Shown here one piece after another: positions 1 through 9,308 of a stretch of 46,790 nucleotides of DNA. The notes beneath the pieces were generated by a model that ran no database searches, was not told the DNA's origin, and saw only the letters and a list, made by a program, of their open reading frames with translations. Location of the stretch: positions 1 through 46,790 of the forward strand of contig CACAQQ010000005.1 in assembly GCA_902534675.1 (NCBI GenBank). Direction: 5' to 3'. Position 1 is the first letter of the stretch; every line of letters begins with the position of its first letter. The position numbers and the translations under genes are program-made. Origin of the DNA: an uncultured Prochlorococcus sp. Lineage in GTDB: Bacteria > Cyanobacteriota > Cyanobacteriia > PCC-6307 > Cyanobiaceae.

Positions 1-854
1 TTGGAATGGCAAAACAAGTGGAAAATTTGCCAAACACACATGAGAGGTTTCGTTATGCTTCAGAGATTTTTGAAAGAAATTTATTTGAAATTTGTGAGTT
101 AAATTCTGACCCATCAAATCCTCTTAGTGATTTGAATAACACAAGCAATACACAAATTTGTCTTTTTTTAATTGAATCGATTTTATTAGATGCACTAAAG
201 AATAATGGGTTTAAACCAACTTATGTTGCTGGACATAGTCTAGGAGAAATTACTGCACTATATTGTGCGGATGTTTTTTCATTCGAGGATTGTGTATCAC
301 TAATAAAAGAAAGATCTCAATTAATGGTCAATGCTGGGGAAGGATCTATGGCAGCAGTAATTGGTTTTGATAGAAATCAACTTGATTTGCTAGTACAAGA
401 AATTGACGATATTGTTATTGCTAATGATAATAGCTCTTCTCAAGTTGTCTTATCAGGATCAAGTAAAGCATTAGATAATTTATCGAGAGAAATTTCTTGC
501 AAAAGATTCCTAAAATTAAATGTTTCAGGCGCATTTCATTCACCATTTATGAATGAACCTTCAGCAAAATTTTCTGAGTATTTAAAACAGATTAATTTTA
601 GAAATCCTTCTTTCCCAGTTATCAGTAATTATGAACCTTCACTTTGTAGCGATCCACATGAGCTTAAAATTAGATTAGAGAAGCAAATGTGTAATGGAGT
701 GAGGTGGAGAGAAACTATGGATTTAATGGCAAAAGATAGTGATCTTCATATTGTTGAAATTGGCCCCTCAAATATACTTAGTGGATTAGGAAAAAGACAT
801 TTGAAAGATGTAAAAATTTCCCAAGTTTCATCTTCTGATCAAATACCTTATTAA
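1..854 (+). CDS. fabD: Malonyl-CoA:ACP transacylase, 5' end outside window
   Basis: FabD loads malonyl groups from malonyl-CoA onto acyl carrier protein for type II fatty acid synthesis in the cytosol. Counting from the first visible Met (base 6), the nucleophilic elbow GHSLG lies at residues 76-80 with Ser78. The catalytic His178 sits in SGAFHS. The reading frame is open back to the window edge, and the visible Met follows a Gly codon, matching the GMA that follows the usual N-terminal QGSQ motif of the family. The true start is therefore outside the window and the Met at base 6 is internal. The 282 visible residues cover nearly all of a protein of about 300 residues. plsC follows after 5 bp, so a lipid operon is likely. 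Confidence 0.95.
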   Translation, partial: GMAKQVENLPNTHERFRYASEIFERNLFEICELNSDPSNPLSDLNNTSNTQICLFLIESILLDALKNNGFKPTYVAGHSLGEITALYCADVFSFEDCVSLIKERSQLMVNAGEGSMAAVIGFDRNQLDLLVQEIDDIVIANDNSSSQVVLSGSSKALDNLSREISCKRFLKLNVSGAFHSPFMNEPSAKFSEYLKQINFRNPSFPVISNYEPSLCSDPHELKIRLEKQMCNGVRWRETMDLMAKDSDLHIVEIGPSNILSGLGKRHLKDVKISQVSSSDQIPY

Positions 855-859
855 TTCGT

Positions 860-1480
860 ATGAAAAATCAAATAGTTCAAAAATTAATCTATGAATTAGT
901 TAGCAAACTTTTTGTATTTCCAATTTACAAATTTGTATTTAAAGGTCATTTAATAGGCAAAGAAAATATTCCGCAAAAAGATTCTTTTATTTTGGTTGCT
1001 AATCATGGTTCTTTACTTGACCCTCCTTTGTTGGGCCATGCCCTTGGACGAAATATTTCTTTTATGGCCAAGGCAGAGCTTTTTAAAATACCTTTTCTTG
1101 GCTTTGTTATCAGGGCTTGTGGCGCATATCCTGTGAAAAGGGGAATTGCTGATAAAAATACCATTAAAATAGCATGTAATAAATTATCAGATAATAATTG
1201 TATTGGCATTTTTATAGATGGCACTCGTCAAAAAAATGGGCGAGTTAATAAGCCAAAACAAGGCGCAGCATTATTAGCTTTTAAAAATCAAAAATTATTA
1301 TTGCCTGTTGCAATAGTTAATTCACACAGACTAATAAAATTTAAATTCTGTATTCCTTTGTTTTCAAAAATAGTTATTAAAGTGGGAAAACCTCTTTTAC
1401 CTCCAAAAAGTTCATCAAGAGATGATCTAAATTCTTTCACTATCAAACTTCAAGAAAATATTAATAATATGATTGGATGA
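860..1480 (+). CDS. plsC: 1-acyl-sn-glycerol-3-phosphate acyltransferase family protein
   Basis: Membrane-associated acyltransferase that adds the second acyl chain in phosphatidic acid synthesis, or a related lysophospholipid acyltransferase. The catalytic NHx4D motif is visible as N48-H49...D54 (NHGSLLD). The third block, usually FPEGTR, reads FIDGTR at residues 118-123, so the conserved Glu is Asp and the Pro is Ile. The N-terminal 30 residues are hydrophobic and could be a membrane anchor. Length (206 residues) is normal for short bacterial PlsC. It starts 5 bp after fabD and is probably cotranscribed. Exact acyl acceptor is not certain. Confidence 0.9.
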   Translation: MKNQIVQKLIYELVSKLFVFPIYKFVFKGHLIGKENIPQKDSFILVANHGSLLDPPLLGHALGRNISFMAKAELFKIPFLGFVIRACGAYPVKRGIADKNTIKIACNKLSDNNCIGIFIDGTRQKNGRVNKPKQGAALLAFKNQKLLLPVAIVNSHRLIKFKFCIPLFSKIVIKVGKPLLPPKSSSRDDLNSFTIKLQENINNMIG

Positions 1481-1484
1481 AAAT

Positions 1485-2138
1485 TTAGTTAATTGGAGAA
1501 ATAGGATAAAGTGGTAAAACTTTTTGCCATGACTTTACATTTTCATTTAAAAAATTTTTATTTGATAAATCTAATAGCTCTGCTAAATCGTCTTTATCCT
1601 CATAGTTAGCCTCAAAAAAAAGTTCTTTACTCTCAAATTCTTGAATAATTTTTGGTAAGACGGTTTCTCGAATGATTAGATCAGTATGCTGTTGTGCTTT
1701 ATGACAAATTTCATACTTTCCTGCAATGAATCCTTTTCTTTTCAATTTTTTGTAAATCCAGAATGATTGTTTGTTTCTAAAGATCTTGTTTTTTGTTGCA
1801 ATTCTTTTTGCCATTATTTTAAATGAACTAAAACCGTCTAGAGGACAATGTATTTGCTGAGAGATCGTTCTTGCTAAAACTACAACAAGTCTCGAAGCAT
1901 TAAAATTTGCTGGCCCAATACTGACAGATATCTTTCGTACTTTTTGTAAATTTTCTATGGAAATAAATTTGCTAAAGTCGTTAATTAAAGTGTTACATAA
2001 GTCATTATCAAATTTCTTTATAAAGAATTCATCAGATTCAAGATTATTGTTTTTTCTATATCCAAAGCCAAAAGAATTATCTGTGCTATGAATCACTAAT
2101 GTAGAGTAATTTTCCCTTCGTTCCTTATTATGTGTCAT
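1485..2138 (-). CDS. tsaB: TsaB-like partner of the tRNA threonylcarbamoyladenosine enzyme
   Basis: TsaB (YeaZ) is the non-catalytic partner of TsaD in making t6A37 on ANN-decoding tRNAs. The family signature around SIGPGSFTGLR is recognisable in a diverged form at residues 73-90 (SIGPANFNASRL). An N-terminal strand (TLVIHSTD) fits the ASKHA fold. The C-terminal half is poorly conserved compared with textbook TsaB, so the assignment rests mainly on the first 110 residues. It ends 4 bp from the convergent plsC stop and follows ycf34 by 9 bp on the same strand, so the two are probably one transcript. Confidence 0.78.
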   Translation of the reverse strand: MTHNKERRENYSTLVIHSTDNSFGFGYRKNNNLESDEFFIKKFDNDLCNTLINDFSKFISIENLQKVRKISVSIGPANFNASRLVVVLARTISQQIHCPLDGFSSFKIMAKRIATKNKIFRNKQSFWIYKKLKRKGFIAGKYEICHKAQQHTDLIIRETVLPKIIQEFESKELFFEANYEDKDDLAELLDLSNKNFLNENVKSWQKVLPLYPISPIN

Positions 2139-2147
2139 CTATTACCT

Positions 2148-2399
2148 TTAAACAGGCAATTCCATCCCTGGATTAAATTGAGCCCATTTCCCAAATTCAT
2201 TTGAAAAACTTTCACAAGATTGAACATCCCAATCAGTTTTGTAATCACCATTCTTATCTTTAACTATTGTGACATGAATGAAGGGGTTTTTTGCTCTAAA
2301 ATCAGGTACATCACAAATATTATCTACACCATGATTATTTTCAACATCATGATAAGTGATACATCTATCAACCCATTTACAGTTGATGCATATGCACAT
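2148..2399 (-). CDS. ycf34: Ycf34 family cysteine-rich protein
   Basis: Small protein of cyanobacteria and some algal plastids. The Synechocystis member is reported as an iron-sulfur protein affecting photosynthetic electron transport. The N-terminus carries Cys2, Cys4, Cys7 and Cys13 (MCICINC), and two further cysteines occur later (in NICDVP and QSCESF), consistent with metal or cluster binding. At 83 residues it has the usual family size. The start codon is fixed by the Cys motif immediately after it. Its start lies only 14 bp from the divergent cca start, so its promoter must reach into the cca coding region. Confidence 0.9.
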   Translation of the reverse strand: MCICINCKWVDRCITYHDVENNHGVDNICDVPDFRAKNPFIHVTIVKDKNGDYKTDWDVQSCESFSNEFGKWAQFNPGMELPV

Positions 2400-2413
2400 A
2401 ATTAATAAAAAAA

Positions 2414-3631
2414 ATGAAAAGTAACAACCTCACCGATCATACACTAATAATTAATGAATTAGAAACATCTATAAAAATTCATAATTGGAATTCTATCTTA
2501 CCTTTCTTACCTAAGGGATCGTACTTGGTTGGTGGTTACATAAGGGATATTATTTTGGGTAGAGGCAATGAAGATATTGATGTAGATATTGTGGTCCCTT
2601 TCAATGCAATTGATATTGGTAAAAAGATTTCTGAAAATATTGAATCTAAATTAATAATTTTAGATAAAAAAAGAGAAGTGGTAAGGATTATACTAAATCG
2701 TATTTATATTGATATTTCTAACCAGACTTCATCCACGATCGAAGGAGATTTGTGTTCTAGAGACTTTTCGATTAATTCAATTGCTTTTTTATTTGACAAG
2801 AAGTGTTTGTTTGATCCATTAAATGGCTTAAAAGACCTAGAAACTTCCTTGTTGAGAACATATGCAGAGACAAATTTATTGAATGATCCCTTACGAATAT
2901 TAAGATGTTTTCGATTTGTTTCAGAATTAAATTTTAAAATTGATCCCAAATTATCTGAATTTATAAACAAAAATAAAGAGAAATTATATTTAGTAGCGAA
3001 AGAGAGGATTAATTGTGAAATTCATAAAATAGTAAATGGGGTAAATGCTCTTGAGGCTCTAATTTTGATAAAGAAATTTAATATATTTGGTTCTAATAAT
3101 TTATTTGAAGATTCTTTTTTTTTGGATTTAAAGGAAATTAATTTTGCAGAGTTTAACCAGGAAGAAAAGGAGAAATTCTTACCATTGCTTTTTATTTCCC
3201 AAATTTTAGATGAGGCATCTCTTGCAGAGTTCAACTTTAGTAAAGCAGAAATTGCAAAAATTAAGTTATTACGGAAATGGCACTATTTATTGAAGAAAAA
3301 AAATATCACAAAATTAAATGAATTAGATAGATTCGTATTACATCAAGAATTAGAAATGTTTCTTCCATCTTTTATTTTTTATTTACCTCACAATTTGAGA
3401 TTTGATTGGCTAAGTAGATGGCGTGACAAAGATGACAAATTATTTCATCCCTCGAATTTAATAAATGGTGATGTAATCAAAAAAAATCTGAAAATAGAGG
3501 ATGGGCCTATCATAGGAAAGCTTTTACAGTATCTTTCAAAGGAACTTGCATATAAAAGGTTGAATAATTTTGATGAAGCTATTTATAAAGCAAAGCAATG
3601 GATTGAACAAAATGCGCCAAAATGTGATTAA
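2414..3631 (+). CDS. cca: CCA tRNA nucleotidyltransferase / poly(A) polymerase family
   Basis: Class II nucleotidyltransferase that builds or repairs the CCA end of tRNAs, or part of a CC/A-adding pair. The nucleotidyltransferase head has LVGGYIRD (Gly40-Gly41) and the metal-binding DVD at Asp56 and Asp58. The RRDFSIN-like block is present as SRDFSINSIAF, followed by the region that normally chooses the nucleotide, RILRCFRF. No HD domain is visible in the C-terminal part. At 405 residues it is of normal size. The first ATG is used; a later start would still leave the catalytic head intact. Confidence 0.9.
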   Translation: MKSNNLTDHTLIINELETSIKIHNWNSILPFLPKGSYLVGGYIRDIILGRGNEDIDVDIVVPFNAIDIGKKISENIESKLIILDKKREVVRIILNRIYIDISNQTSSTIEGDLCSRDFSINSIAFLFDKKCLFDPLNGLKDLETSLLRTYAETNLLNDPLRILRCFRFVSELNFKIDPKLSEFINKNKEKLYLVAKERINCEIHKIVNGVNALEALILIKKFNIFGSNNLFEDSFFLDLKEINFAEFNQEEKEKFLPLLFISQILDEASLAEFNFSKAEIAKIKLLRKWHYLLKKKNITKLNELDRFVLHQELEMFLPSFIFYLPHNLRFDWLSRWRDKDDKLFHPSNLINGDVIKKNLKIEDGPIIGKLLQYLSKELAYKRLNNFDEAIYKAKQWIEQNAPKCD

Positions 3632-3689
3632 ATACACATAGCTTAGTTTTGTTTAGAAGTTCAGACTTCAAAATCATTTTTAAAAATTT

Positions 3690-4109
3690 ATGAGTATTCG
3701 CATTTACATTGGCAACTTACCACAAGGATTTAATCCAAAAGAATTTGATACGCTTTTAAAATCTGTTTCTGATTCGATTAGATTTAAAGCTGTTTTAGAT
3801 AAGGAAACTAAAGAATGCAGAGGGTTTGGTTTTGCCACATCGAACAATGAAGAGAATGCTAACTTATTAATTCAAAAATTGAATGGAGTTGAATTTAATG
3901 GTTCTAAATTAAGAGTAGAGTTATCTGAAAAGAAAGATTCTGCTTCAAATAAAAGAAATAGTGGAAATTTAAATAAGAACAAGAAGAGGAAAGATTTTAA
4001 GAAAATTGTTCATAGTGACGCTCCTAATCTTGAAGCACCTGATCCAAGATGGGCTGGAGAACTATCTAAATTAAAAGATTTGTTGGCTAACCAAAAAACA
4101 CCTGCTTAG
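3690..4109 (+). CDS. Single-RRM RNA-binding protein (cyanobacterial Rbp family)
   Basis: Cyanobacterial Rbp proteins resemble eukaryotic RRM proteins and take part in mRNA binding, cold response and, in some species, mRNA localisation near thylakoids. One RRM spans about residues 3-80, with RNP2 IYIGNL at 5-10 and RNP1 CRGFGFAT at 43-50, including the aromatic residues that stack on RNA. Residues 81-110 form a lysine- and asparagine-rich linker, and the tail contains a PDPRWAGEL segment typical of the RbpD type. It lies 58 bp after cca on the same strand. Its stop codon touches that of the convergent crtB with no base between them. Confidence 0.9.
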   Translation: MSIRIYIGNLPQGFNPKEFDTLLKSVSDSIRFKAVLDKETKECRGFGFATSNNEENANLLIQKLNGVEFNGSKLRVELSEKKDSASNKRNSGNLNKNKKRKDFKKIVHSDAPNLEAPDPRWAGELSKLKDLLANQKTPA

Positions 4110-5018
4110 CTATTTAATTCGAGAGATTAAAAAAGATATAGGAATTTCAAAAGCTTTAACTGAATTCTTTACAAAAGCTCTGTTATTAAAAACATCATAG
4201 TCTAGTCTTTCGATAGAGTTTAATATTCCTCTATAGAGCCGTAAAGATGTCCAAACTGGCCACCTTGCGTCAGAAGATAACCATTTAATCCCATCTTCTG
4301 ACTTTTGGAACCAATCGCGAGCCCTTGATAATTCAAAGTTCATAAGTGCCTTCCACTGATTGTTTATTTCGCCTTTTAGAAGTTCTTCCTCAGAATAATT
4401 AAATTTTTCAATATCCGATTGTGGGAGATAAATTCTTCCTCTTTGTCTATCTTCTCCAACATCCCGCAATATATTTGTTAATTGATTTGCAATCCCTAGA
4501 GCTATAGCTGCTTCCGAGGGGTCAGGCTTAGCACTCCATGGTGCTGATGTATAAGCGCTATCTATCCCCATAACGTTCTGAGTCATTAAACCTACAGTCC
4601 CTGCGACTCTATAACAATATAGTTTTAATTCATCAAAATCTTTGTATCTAAATTTATTAAGATCCATTCTCTGACCATCTATCATATCAAGGAAAGGTTG
4701 AATACTTTGTGGATATTTTTCGATGGTATCTAATAAAACTGAATCTAATTCTGATTTAATATTTCCCTTAAAAACATTCTTTGTATTTTCTTCCCATGCA
4801 TCCAAGTTATCTGAAAGCTCATCTTGCGATTTAGTTGAAGCTTCAATACTATCCATTATTTCATCAGTTCTTCTACACCATACATAAATAGCCCAAATAG
4901 CTTTCCTCTTTTCTAGTGGTAATAAAAGAGTTCCTAAGTAAAAGGTTTTAGCCCATTGTTGAGTTTCTTTACGGCATATCTCATATGCTTGATCTAGTTG
5001 AGAAATTGAATTTTTCAA
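4110..5018 (-). CDS. crtB: Phytoene synthase
   Basis: Condenses two geranylgeranyl diphosphates into 15-cis-phytoene, the first committed step of carotenoid synthesis. The two aspartate-rich Mg-diphosphate motifs of trans-isoprenyl synthases are present: DEIMD at residues 52-56 and DVGED at 186-190. The motif context (TNILRDVGED) is typical of squalene/phytoene synthases. Length, 302 residues, is standard. The start codon is TTG; no ATG lies upstream before a stop. It follows crtP by 37 bp on the same strand, so both early carotenoid genes are likely one operon. Confidence 0.95.
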   Translation of the reverse strand: MKNSISQLDQAYEICRKETQQWAKTFYLGTLLLPLEKRKAIWAIYVWCRRTDEIMDSIEASTKSQDELSDNLDAWEENTKNVFKGNIKSELDSVLLDTIEKYPQSIQPFLDMIDGQRMDLNKFRYKDFDELKLYCYRVAGTVGLMTQNVMGIDSAYTSAPWSAKPDPSEAAIALGIANQLTNILRDVGEDRQRGRIYLPQSDIEKFNYSEEELLKGEINNQWKALMNFELSRARDWFQKSEDGIKWLSSDARWPVWTSLRLYRGILNSIERLDYDVFNNRAFVKNSVKAFEIPISFLISRIK

Positions 5019-5055
5019 AAAGTTTTAGCTGAATTTAGGAATTTTTTAAATGTTA

Positions 5056-6495
<1,440 letters not shown>

Positions 6496-6543
6496 TTAAA
6501 GTTAGAACATTATTGTTTTTTTCGTTGATTATTTCGCAAAACT

Positions 6544-6891
6544 ATGGAAAAAATGCTTTTAAAATCAACTACTCGACATGTAAGAATCTTTACTGCTGAA
6601 GTTGTTGACAAAGAATTACAGTTTCATCCCAACAAACTTACTCTTGATTTGGATCCTGATAACGAATTTATTTGGAATGACAGTTCTTTGAACAAAGTTA
6701 ATGAAAAATTTAATGAATTAATAAAAGATAGAGCAGGAAAAGACTTGGATGATTATGAACTTCGGAAAATAGGATCAGAAATAGAAGGCTATATTAAATT
6801 TTTGCTTCAAAATGGGCAATTGAGTTATAACCCTGATTGCAGAGTAATGAACTATTCAATGGGGTTGCCAAAAACTAATGAAGTATTGTGA
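6544..6891 (+). CDS. ndhM: NDH-1 subunit M
   Basis: Cyanobacterial and chloroplast-specific peripheral subunit of the ferredoxin-linked NDH-1 complex, which works in cyclic electron flow around photosystem I and in respiration at the thylakoid. The 115-residue sequence shows the typical [12 protein letters not shown] opening, the [11 protein letters not shown] segment and the C-terminal [15 protein letters not shown] block. No membrane segment is visible, as expected for a peripheral subunit. A second in-frame Met at residue 4 could also start translation. Its TGA stop overlaps the GTG start of the next gene (GTGA), suggesting translational coupling. Confidence 0.95.
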   Translation: MEKMLLKSTTRHVRIFTAEVVDKELQFHPNKLTLDLDPDNEFIWNDSSLNKVNEKFNELIKDRAGKDLDDYELRKIGSEIEGYIKFLLQNGQLSYNPDCRVMNYSMGLPKTNEVL

Positions 6892-7511
6892 ACAGACCAC
6901 CATCAAATAGAAGGCCGAGGAGAGGCTCAAATAGAAATTATTACTCTTCAAATCAAAGAGATGTTGATTCTTATGGTCAAAGAAATAGTAGACTGCCTGC
7001 TTCCCCTGAACAAAAGATCAACTTTAGTACAGGAACCATTGCTGTACTCGCTGGAGTATTGATTTTAGGAGTTGGTATTGGGAGCGCTATTACCAGTACA
7101 ACAGATGGCGGACAGGGAAATATAGCTAGTCAACAACAATTGGATATGGCTGTTCCAGATCCTGAATTTTGTAGACAATGGGGTGCAAGCGCCTTTGTCA
7201 TTGATGTTGAAATGTATACAACTCTTAATCCATCAACAAGTTTTGTAACCCAACCAGCTCTCCAGCCAGGTTGTGTAATTAGGAGAGAGAATTGGACAGT
7301 TTTACAAAAACAAGGAGCAATTAGTAATGAAGATGTAAGAGAATGTAAGCAAAGAATGAATACTTTTGCTTATATCGGATCTATAAGAGATAAACCTATA
7401 GTAAAATGTGTTTATCAGACTGATGTTAATGAAAATAAATTTATAATAAAAGGAGATGGACAAGCCGAAGACGGGGGAGTTGGAATAAATAAAGAAGCTA
7501 TTCAGTTCTGA
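6888..7511 (+). CDS. DUF3172 family membrane-anchored protein
   Basis: Cyanobacterial protein of unknown function, recognised as the DUF3172 type. Residues 1-45 are Arg/Asn/Ser-rich and look disordered. A single membrane segment spans roughly 48-68 ([20 protein letters not shown]). The remaining 140 residues form a soluble domain with four cysteines at 95, 129, 153 and 174, which could pair as disulfides or bind a cofactor. The positive N-terminus suggests a cytosolic N-tail with the Cys domain across the membrane, which is inference. GTG is the start, in a 4-bp overlap with the ndhM stop. The tight coupling hints at a thylakoid role near NDH-1, but nothing in the sequence proves it. Confidence 0.85.
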   Translation: MNRPPSNRRPRRGSNRNYYSSNQRDVDSYGQRNSRLPASPEQKINFSTGTIAVLAGVLILGVGIGSAITSTTDGGQGNIASQQQLDMAVPDPEFCRQWGASAFVIDVEMYTTLNPSTSFVTQPALQPGCVIRRENWTVLQKQGAISNEDVRECKQRMNTFAYIGSIRDKPIVKCVYQTDVNENKFIIKGDGQAEDGGVGINKEAIQF

Positions 7512-7517
7512 TCAAAT

Positions 7518-8462
7518 TTATGTTTGCCTTAATGGACTTTCTAAACTTGCAAATTGTGGCAATATATTCTTCTTAAATACCTCGGAGGCTCTTGAAGTAT
7601 ATCTTGATGGATTAGTAATTAATTTAAGCTCTCTTTTAACCTCTAAGTCAGCAATGAATGCTTTGTGAATAGTTCCAGCTTCTAGTTCTCTTTCAATTGA
7701 AACAACAGGTAAAAAGGAAGCTCCTAGACCTGATTGAACTGCATTCTTGATAGCTTCAAGAGAATTTAGTTCCATCTCAATTTTTAATCTTTGAATGTCA
7801 AGTCCAGAATCCTGAAGTAACTTGTCAACAACTTTTCTAGTTGTAGATTGCGAGTCTAATTTTACAAATTTTAATTTGTATAAGTCTTCTTTTAAAAGCT
7901 CTTTTTTGTTCGAAAGTGGGTGTTTTGAGGGTAAAACCAATGCTAATTCATCTGTGGCATACGGAATGATTTGTAGTAAATTTTCTAAATCTCCAGGTAA
8001 TTGCCCTCCAATAATGGCTAAGTCAATTTGTCCATTTGCAACACTCCAGCCAGTTCTCCTTGTACTGTGTACTTGAAGTTGAACAGATACATCTGGATAT
8101 TTTTGTCTGAATAGTCCTATCATTCTTGGCATTAAATAAGTTCCCGTTGTTTGACTGGCTCCAATCACAAGGGTTCCACCTTTTAAACTATTTAAATCTT
8201 CTATTGCCTTACAAGCTTCATCGCATTGATTCAAAATCCGTTCGCAATATTCAAGTAATAGTCTTCCTGCTTCAGTTAAAAGAGCTTTTCTGCCACCTCT
8301 GTCAAAAATTGTGATTTCAAGTTGTTTCTCTAGATTCTGAATTTGTAAACTAACTGCAGGTTGGGTTACATATAAAAGATCTGCAGCTTTTTTAAAACTG
8401 CCTTGCGCTGCTATGGCTTTTAGTATTCTTAATTGGTCGAGAGTAAATGGTAATTCTGGCAT
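7518..8462 (-). CDS. rbcR: LysR-type regulator of the RbcR/CbbR group
   Basis: LysR-type transcription factor close to the cyanobacterial and plastid RbcR/Ycf30 group, which controls RuBisCO or NDH genes in response to metabolites. The N-terminal winged helix-turn-helix covers about residues 10-66, with the recognition part near 21-43 ([20 protein letters not shown]). It is followed by the linker helix and a two-lobed effector domain beginning near residue 92 ([14 protein letters not shown]). Length, 314 residues, is standard. It is divergent from the Z-ISO gene, and a palindromic T-N11-A box lies between them, fitting LysR autoregulation. It ends 6 bp from the convergent DUF3172 stop. Confidence 0.9.
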   Translation of the reverse strand: MPELPFTLDQLRILKAIAAQGSFKKAADLLYVTQPAVSLQIQNLEKQLEITIFDRGGRKALLTEAGRLLLEYCERILNQCDEACKAIEDLNSLKGGTLVIGASQTTGTYLMPRMIGLFRQKYPDVSVQLQVHSTRRTGWSVANGQIDLAIIGGQLPGDLENLLQIIPYATDELALVLPSKHPLSNKKELLKEDLYKLKFVKLDSQSTTRKVVDKLLQDSGLDIQRLKIEMELNSLEAIKNAVQSGLGASFLPVVSIERELEAGTIHKAFIADLEVKRELKLITNPSRYTSRASEVFKKNILPQFASLESPLRQT

Positions 8463-8491
8463 CTATTATGCCTACAATTAACTATAATTCT

Positions 8492-8518
8492 AATGCCTAG
8501 AAGCATTCTTGTTAAGAA
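8492..8518. promoter_or_regulatory. Candidate LysR (RbcR) operator: two adjacent inverted repeats
   Basis: In the 83-bp region between divergent rbcR and the Z-ISO gene, two perfect inverted repeats adjoin. AATGC-ctagaa-GCATT spans 8492-8507, and TTCTT-gtt-AAGAA spans 8506-8518. The second is exactly a palindromic T-N11-A box, the general LysR-family recognition form. The position, just upstream of the regulator's own start, is where LysR proteins usually bind to repress themselves and control the divergent gene. Binding is inference. Confidence 0.4.
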
Positions 8519-8545
8519 CAAAAATTATTTGAATAATACAAATTT

Positions 8546-9274
8546 ATGGAGACTCATAAAACTTCTTTAGTTATCTTATTTTTGATTTTGATTTTTGCGG
8601 TAATTCATAGTGGTGGAGCTGCTCTAAGAACCAAAGCAGAATCCATTATGGGAGCGAGATTATGGAGGTTATGTTTTGTTTTGTTAAGTTTACCATCAGC
8701 AGTTATCTTAATTAGTTATTTTTTTGCTCATAGATATGACGGAATTAGATTGTGGAATTTTCAAGGTAATAATTTAGTTTTCATAGTGGTTTGGTTTTTA
8801 ACCGCAATAAGTTTTTTATTTTTATATCCCGCCACTTACAATTTGCTTGAAATTCCGTCAGTTTTAAAACCTGAAGTACGAATTTACGGAACTGGGATAA
8901 TGAGAATCACTAGACACCCACAAGCATTTGGTCAGATAATTTGGTGTTTTGCTCATACTTTATGGATCGGTACATCATTCACATTGATAACTTCTATTGG
9001 CTTAATTTTGCATCATCTTTTTGCTGTTTGGCATGGAGATAAGAGATTAGCTGAAAAATTTGGAGAAGAATTTGAGAATTTTAAAAAAAATACTTCCATA
9101 ATACCTTTCATTGCAATACTTGAAGGAAGGCAAGAATTTAAAATTAAAGAATTTTTTAAGTTATCTCAAGTTGGTATACTGATTGCAATAGGCGTACTAT
9201 GGTGGTCACATCAGTATATAAATATTGCTGTTAAAACATTTAATTCATCATTTTTGTCGGAATTTCTCAATTGA
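8546..9274 (+). CDS. 15-cis-zeta-carotene isomerase homologue (Z-ISO, NnrU family)
   Basis: Integral membrane protein of the NnrU family whose plant member Z-ISO is a heme-dependent enzyme isomerising the 15-cis bond of 9,15,9'-tri-cis-zeta-carotene. The match to plant Z-ISO by recall is extensive: HRYDGIRLW (62-70), FLYPATYNLLEI (92-103), TGIMRITRHPQ (116-126), AHTLWIG (136-142), GLILHHLFAVWHGDKRLAEKFGEEFE (152-177) and IPFIAILEGRQ (186-196). Candidate heme or metal His residues are H21, H124, H137, H156/H157 and H163, with Cys134 nearby. About six membrane segments are expected. Plain NnrU from denitrifiers would lack this degree of match. It links to crtB/crtP a few kb away. ndhF follows after 34 bp. 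Confidence 0.85.
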   Translation: METHKTSLVILFLILIFAVIHSGGAALRTKAESIMGARLWRLCFVLLSLPSAVILISYFFAHRYDGIRLWNFQGNNLVFIVVWFLTAISFLFLYPATYNLLEIPSVLKPEVRIYGTGIMRITRHPQAFGQIIWCFAHTLWIGTSFTLITSIGLILHHLFAVWHGDKRLAEKFGEEFENFKKNTSIIPFIAILEGRQEFKIKEFFKLSQVGILIAIGVLWWSHQYINIAVKTFNSSFLSEFLN

Positions 9275-9308
9275 CAGTTTAAAATCGTAAATATAAGTTT
9301 TTTAAAAG

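Noticed and set aside
2220-2405. Plus-strand open frame opposite ycf34
   Set aside because: Fully antisense to a well-supported gene, no recognisable motif; shadow frame.
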